36,988 bases of DNA, taken from positions 1 to 36,988 of the forward strand of contig JAIPDY010000002.1 of the NCBI GenBank assembly GCA_021737445.1, in the 5' to 3' direction. The notes beneath the pieces are model-generated. The model did no database searches. It was not told where the DNA came from and worked only from the letters and a program-made list of their open reading frames with translations. A program made the translations under genes and the position numbers. Positions 33,296 through 36,988 of the stretch are shown here, piece after piece. Origin of the DNA: Desulfotignum sp. GTDB lineage: Bacteria; Desulfobacterota; Desulfobacteria; Desulfobacterales; Desulfobacteraceae. The number at the start of each line of letters is the position of its first letter. Positions within the stretch are counted from its first letter, which is position 1.

Positions 33296-34735
33296 ATGAA
33301 AAAGATCGGCAGATTCACCATCACAGGCCTGCTGGGCAAAGGGGGCATGGGCAGGGTATATAAGATAGCCTATCCTGTCACCAAAAAAATCGCCGCCTTA
33401 AAGCTGCTGGAACCATCTTCTCTGCTGGCCGGTCTTACACCAGAAAAAGCGCTGGAAGAGATGTTCACCAAAGAAGCCGTCACCATGGCTGCCATCCGGC
33501 ATCCCCATGTGGTGGATATCCTGGATTTCGGGCGGACAGGAAACCAGCTGTATTATATCATGGATTATTTTTGCAACAACCTGGGAACCCTTATGGGTGA
33601 ATCCTTTGAAGAGGATGACACCCGGGTTGTTCCCATTGAAAAAGCGGTGCCCTATACCACCCAGATATTGAGAGGCCTTGTGTGTCTCCATTTTTCCGGT
33701 ATTATCCACAGAGATATCAAGCCTGCCAATATGTTGATCACAGACCTGGATACGGTGAAAATTTGTGATTTCGGCCTGTCCCTGCGCCAGGGTGAACGGC
33801 TAAAGCGGCATGGTAGCATCCGGGTGGGTTCCCCCTATTACGCAGCCCCGGAACAGGAGGCAGATCCGGACAATGTTGATGTTACGGCAGATCTGTATGC
33901 CGTGGGCATCATGCTGTACAAGATGCTCACCGGCCGGCTGCCCCAAAAGAGCGGTTCCCCGGCATCGCAGATGAACCCGGATCTGGATGTGTCCTGGGAC
34001 CGGTTTTTTGCCAAAGCCCTTGATCCGGATCCGGCCGGGCGGTTCCCAGGGGCGGATACCATGTGCCGGGACCTGGAAGGACTGGCCCGGGCCTGGAAGA
34101 CAAAAAAAGAGCAAATCTGTTCCATGCCGGCAGAGCTGGAACAAAAAAACGACCATGTGCCCAAAAAAGCACAACAGCCAAAAGCAGGCCCGGCCGCATC
34201 CGGCCGTGAAAAAAGTGACGGGCAGGGATCAGGACATCCGGCATCTGACATCAAAAAGCCGGCTCCGGTGCGTGCCGTTCCCGGAAAAATCCCCTTGAAC
34301 AAGGCCCGTGCTTTTTTTGATCTGGACCGGTTCATGCAGCCCCGCCGATATATTGCCAATGATTTTTTTGTGCCCAGCGACGGCCTGGTGCATGACCGGC
34401 ATACCGGTCTTGTGTGGCAGCAGTCCGGCACCTGGTTTCCTGTTACCTGGTTTCAGGCCAAAACCTATGTAAAACAGTTGAATTTCCGGCAGTTTGGGGG
34501 ATATACAGCATGGCGCCTGCCCACCATCCATGAACTGCTCACCCTTGCCGTGCCCCCGGCAAAAGGCCGTGACCATTGCATCTCACCAATATTTGATGCA
34601 GAACAGAAGTGGCTGTGGGGAGCAGATAAAAGCACATTTGTGTCAGCCTGGTACATGAATCTGGAGATGGGATTTGTGGGCAGAAATGATTTTACCGGTT
34701 TTTACCATGTCAAGGCTGTGTGTTCAGCCTTTTAG
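33296..34735 (+). CDS. Soluble Hanks-type Ser/Thr protein kinase with C-terminal DUF1566 (Lcl-type) domain
   Basis: Protein of 479 residues. Residues 7-265 form a complete protein kinase domain: glycine loop GKGGMGRV (14-21), ATP-binding K36 in AALKLL, catalytic HRDIKPAN (138-145), DFG (158-160) and APE (184-186). A flexible charged linker (about 270-340, rich in K, P and Q) leads to a C-terminal DUF1566 domain (about 350-479: SDGLVHDRHTGLVWQQSGT, WRLPTIHELLTL, YHVKAVCSAF). No transmembrane helix is visible, unlike many bacterial PknB-type kinases, so kinase and DUF1566 share the cytoplasm. DUF1566 is otherwise found in secreted or surface proteins of related bacteria and may bind a ligand. 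Its 3' end overlaps the convergent membrane-protein gene by 12 bases. Confidence 0.88.
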   Translation: MKKIGRFTITGLLGKGGMGRVYKIAYPVTKKIAALKLLEPSSLLAGLTPEKALEEMFTKEAVTMAAIRHPHVVDILDFGRTGNQLYYIMDYFCNNLGTLMGESFEEDDTRVVPIEKAVPYTTQILRGLVCLHFSGIIHRDIKPANMLITDLDTVKICDFGLSLRQGERLKRHGSIRVGSPYYAAPEQEADPDNVDVTADLYAVGIMLYKMLTGRLPQKSGSPASQMNPDLDVSWDRFFAKALDPDPAGRFPGADTMCRDLEGLARAWKTKKEQICSMPAELEQKNDHVPKKAQQPKAGPAASGREKSDGQGSGHPASDIKKPAPVRAVPGKIPLNKARAFFDLDRFMQPRRYIANDFFVPSDGLVHDRHTGLVWQQSGTWFPVTWFQAKTYVKQLNFRQFGGYTAWRLPTIHELLTLAVPPAKGRDHCISPIFDAEQKWLWGADKSTFVSAWYMNLEMGFVGRNDFTGFYHVKAVCSAF

Positions 34736-35239
34736 CGCCGGGAGAATCTTTTTTTTTGCCTTGGCCCAGGCAAGCCGCAGCGAGATATAAATCAGGATGA
34801 ACGGTGCGACAAAATTCAATTCCAGCCCCCCGGTCCAGTCCGGCATGATAAAGCTCATATCCCCGAACCGTTTGTCCAGCCAGGCAACGGCAAAAAATGC
34901 CGGCCACAGGGCAGCCATGCCCATTGCCATGAGCAGGAAAAAAGATTTGCCGTAGGCCTCGTTGGCCAGTTTGTTTATCCCTTTATAGGCTGTTTCATCC
35001 CCGGCCTGCTTGGCCTTCATGGATTGTTCATGGTAATACATGGTGTCATCCAGGTTGGTGGAAACCGCAGACCGGTTGATCCGGCCGGCAACGGCCATGG
35101 TGACCTCTCCGATGAGCACGGCCCAGGCCGCCAGGCAGAAGGTACCCATCCACCATCCGGCCATGGGGTTGTCAAACATCCGGAAGGGATAGATCAGTAC
35201 CGGATCGATCACATTGAGTATGCCCTGTATGGAATCCAT
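34724..35239 (-). CDS. Small polytopic membrane protein linked to a TauE/SafE permease
   Basis: Protein of 171 residues, not firmly recognised. It has hydrophobic segments near 28-50 (WWMGTFCLAAWAVLIGEVTM), 98-118 (FFLLMAMGMAALWPAFFAVA) and 140-158 (FVAPFILIYISLRLAW). The first two are joined by an amphipathic hairpin with DDTMYYHEQSMKAKQAGDET and AYKGINKLANEAYGKS. Helix, charged hairpin with a GD turn, then a helix with LWP resembles the DUF106/EMC3-like membrane insertase layout, but this is only a shape resemblance. It starts 177 bases after the TauE/SafE gene on the same strand and is probably its partner in one operon. The stop overlaps the 3' end of the kinase gene. Confidence 0.7.
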   Translation of the reverse strand: MDSIQGILNVIDPVLIYPFRMFDNPMAGWWMGTFCLAAWAVLIGEVTMAVAGRINRSAVSTNLDDTMYYHEQSMKAKQAGDETAYKGINKLANEAYGKSFFLLMAMGMAALWPAFFAVAWLDKRFGDMSFIMPDWTGGLELNFVAPFILIYISLRLAWAKAKKKILPALKG

Positions 35240-35316
35240 ATCTATCTTTTAAAAAGCGGTTCTGCCGGGGCATCACATACAGCATCTGCCAGCCCCGGGT
35301 ATGCAGCAGATAAAAC

Positions 35317-35363
35317 AACGGGTGATCAGAGACCGGATGACTGTCCGCCCCTGAGCACCCGTT
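35317..35363. repeat. 8-bp inverted repeat between tauE-like gene and small membrane protein gene
   Basis: aacgggtg (35317-35324) and cacccgtt (35356-35363) are perfectly complementary around a 31-base loop in the 177-base gap between two genes of the same strand. There is no T run after it on either side, so it may be a processing or partial-attenuation structure and not a terminator. Chance cannot be excluded. Confidence 0.3.
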
Positions 35364-35416
35364 GAAACGATATCGTGTACCCCTCTATATTTCAGGCATA
35401 CACAGCGACCTGTCCA

Positions 35417-36730
35417 TTAAAACGGCGGTACCAGGCTGTATCCCAGAAACCCTTTGGTAGTATACCGTATACCCACATAAAAGGCAAGAATGATAAAGAT
35501 CCACTTGAGCACTTTTTCCGGGATGAATTTGGAGGTCCGGGGTCCGATCATGGAGCCGATGAAAATACCGATCAGCTCAACACCGATGAAACCCCAGGCA
35601 ATTACCACGCCTTTTCCCACCATATAGGAAAATATGGATACGATCATGCCTATCAGCACGACCAGGGCCGAGGTGCCGGCCACCAGGAACATGGGCAGGC
35701 CTGCCACGGAGGTCAGAAACGGTACATAGAGAAACCCGCCGCCAATACCCAGAAACGATGCCAGGGCTGCGATGAAAATACCGCCGAGCATTGGCACATA
35801 GGCTTTGAAGGCAAATTCCTGTCCGTAAAAGGTGAACCGGATATTGCCGATCTTGAAAGCCATACCCCAGCCCGCAAGCACCAGAATATAGGCGACCCAT
35901 TTGGCTGCGGGAATCAGGTTGATCCACAGAGCGGACAGCACCACCAGACCCACAGCCACCCACATGAAGGTCCAGGACCCCTCGATGACTTTAACGCCCT
36001 GCTCCGAGGTGTCAGTTTTTTCTCTGGCTGCTTTTTCAAAAGCCTTGGCCGCTGCCTTGGCCTGTTTTTTGCCGGCAGATCCCCGTGGGGTCATTTCATA
36101 AATCAAAAACCCGCCCAGAACAAATACGATCAGTCCGAAAATACCGATATAGTCTTTCAGAGAGATTTTACCGGCGGTCAGCTCCGGTATCAGCCAGGAA
36201 CCGCCAACGCCCCCGATGGCCAGACAGACACCCAGAGGCAGCACCAGACGTCCCATGCGGTAATAGTTCAGTGAGGAGATCAACCCGCTGATTCCCACCA
36301 GCCACTGGTTTGACACCCGGATGGAGTCGGTAAGCAGGTTGTTCACCGGGTTGCCCTTGCCAAAGGACTTGGCATAATCGGCCAGACCGAAAATCGTGAT
36401 ATGTCCCACGCCGGCCATGATACCGCCGAAGGCCCCCACGGTGGAAAAAATCCAGCCCACCCAGATGGCCCACAAAAAGCCCAGAATAAGGTTGGGGTCA
36501 GGGGCACCCGGGATGCCCAAGAATCCCGGTTCATCTCCGGGTGTGATAACTTCTCTGGTTTTTGCGGCAAATTCCGGATCGTCAAGACTTGATGCAATGG
36601 CTGTTTTCATTTTGTCAGACATGCCCGGCGTGGTCAGGCCTGCGCCTGTCTGTGCCATGGCCACTGCCACAAAAGAAACCACAATCATCAGCGCGGTTGC
36701 AAGATAAAACCTGGTTCGGTTCACCATCAT
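35417..36730 (-). CDS. TauE/SafE-family sulfite/organosulfonate exporter-like permease
   Basis: Protein of 437 residues. The N-terminus (FYLATALMIVVSFVAVAMAQ) looks like a signal peptide, followed by a ~60-residue loop and then about eight to nine membrane helices. Family motifs are WVGWIFSTVGAFGGIMAGVG and, in the second half, ASFLGIGGGFLYVPFLTSVA followed by GLPMFLVAGTSALVVL, the paired glycine-rich repeats of TauE/SafE. Between the halves lies a charged cytoplasmic loop (GSAGKKQAKAAAKAFEKAAR). The family moves sulfite, sulfoacetate or other small anions across the inner membrane; the substrate here is unknown. ATG 36730 has a very strong AAAGGAGG site. A sigma-54-type promoter lies ~105 bases upstream. 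It heads a unit with the small membrane protein. Confidence 0.87.
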   Translation of the reverse strand: MMVNRTRFYLATALMIVVSFVAVAMAQTGAGLTTPGMSDKMKTAIASSLDDPEFAAKTREVITPGDEPGFLGIPGAPDPNLILGFLWAIWVGWIFSTVGAFGGIMAGVGHITIFGLADYAKSFGKGNPVNNLLTDSIRVSNQWLVGISGLISSLNYYRMGRLVLPLGVCLAIGGVGGSWLIPELTAGKISLKDYIGIFGLIVFVLGGFLIYEMTPRGSAGKKQAKAAAKAFEKAAREKTDTSEQGVKVIEGSWTFMWVAVGLVVLSALWINLIPAAKWVAYILVLAGWGMAFKIGNIRFTFYGQEFAFKAYVPMLGGIFIAALASFLGIGGGFLYVPFLTSVAGLPMFLVAGTSALVVLIGMIVSIFSYMVGKGVVIAWGFIGVELIGIFIGSMIGPRTSKFIPEKVLKWIFIILAFYVGIRYTTKGFLGYSLVPPF

Positions 36731-36834
36731 TTTCCCTCCTTTGGTTTGTTACAAATAAAAAATTAATTTAGTTTGAAACGTGGATACAGTTTTTTGTAAA
36801 CCGGTTCATTACATTCACATTGCCGGATATAATC

Positions 36835-36850
36835 AGCAATATTAATGCCA
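36835..36850 (-). promoter_or_regulatory. Sigma-54 promoter match upstream of the TauE/SafE gene
   Basis: On the reverse strand TGGCATTAATATTGCT fits the -24/-12 consensus TGGCAYRNNNNTTGCW at every fixed position except R, with the required ten bases between GG and GC. It points toward the TauE/SafE gene and predicts a leader of about 90 bases. No other promoter-like match of this quality was seen in 36731-36988. Sigma-54 control would imply an enhancer-binding activator encoded elsewhere. Confidence 0.6.
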
Positions 36851-36988
36851 TGGCACCTCATGCCGCCATGTTATTTTCTAACTGTTCAGGTTTACAGAAA
36901 TTTTTGGGCGGAATAAAAATAAATAACCGATTCAGCCTGTAAGTGTATGCAAGAGGGCGACGCAATAAAACATATGCGGTGCATGCAT

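Noticed and set aside
35375..36274. Forward frame of ~299 codons opposite the TauE/SafE gene
   Set aside because: His/Gln-rich antisense shadow; the reverse gene has a signal peptide, helices and a strong ribosome site.

Overview
The window looks like a chromosomal segment of a free-living, anaerobic, sulfate-reducer-like member of the Desulfobacterota (Desulfobacteraceae-like). This is inferred from gene content, not from a marker gene: a TRAP permease end, a branched-chain/aromatic-acid type ABC importer with an acyl-CoA ligase, a non-pyrrolysine MttB-family methyltransferase, a radical SAM/B12 protein, a TauE/SafE exporter and a candidate selenocysteine rhodanese. No rRNA, tRNA, CRISPR array, insertion sequence or phage gene was found. 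Most of the DNA is moderately GC-rich; the NYN gene and some intergenic stretches are visibly AT-richer.

Layout. 1-7.4 kb: 3' end of a TRAP large permease, then a reverse-strand pair tamB followed by a long BamA/TamA-family barrel protein (envelope biogenesis). 7.4-14.2 kb: a tight forward operon of binding protein, LivH, LivM, LivG, LivF and an AMP-forming acyl-CoA ligase, which reads as uptake plus CoA activation of an organic acid. 14.2-18.1 kb: a sensor-kinase pseudogene with an internal deletion, an AT-rich NYN-LOTUS protein, a reverse SixA-like/VOC epimerase-like pair, a methyltransferase and a metallo-beta-lactamase-fold hydrolase. 18.2-26.7 kb: two convergent units that overlap at their stop codons. 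The forward unit is a class A beta-lactamase-like hydrolase plus an ATP/ADP-translocase-like carrier with a long HEAT-repeat tail. The reverse unit is a small exported protein, an exported glucan-water-dikinase-like enzyme and a second beta-lactamase-like hydrolase. 26.7-28.0 kb: a gene-poor stretch with operator-like palindromes and remnants of a TonB receptor, a lipoprotein, a flavodoxin and a rhodanese whose two active-site cysteine positions are both UGA. 28.0-31.3 kb: radical SAM/B12 protein and MttB-like methyltransferase. 31.3-34.7 kb: orphan pstB (reverse), then a metallophosphoesterase and a Ser/Thr kinase-DUF1566 pair. 34.7-37.0 kb: a reverse unit of a TauE/SafE permease and a small membrane protein, preceded by a good sigma-54 promoter match.

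The two most interesting signals are the 18.2-26.7 kb cluster and the rhodanese. In the cluster, an ATP-dependent dikinase carries a clear signal peptide and lies next to a nucleotide-translocase-like carrier; this may be an envelope phosphorylation system supplied with exported nucleotide. In the rhodanese segment, the two UGA codons occur exactly at the catalytic-loop cysteine positions and are followed at the right distance by a perfect 7-bp hairpin. Both are hypotheses from sequence reading alone; tests are given under the findings.
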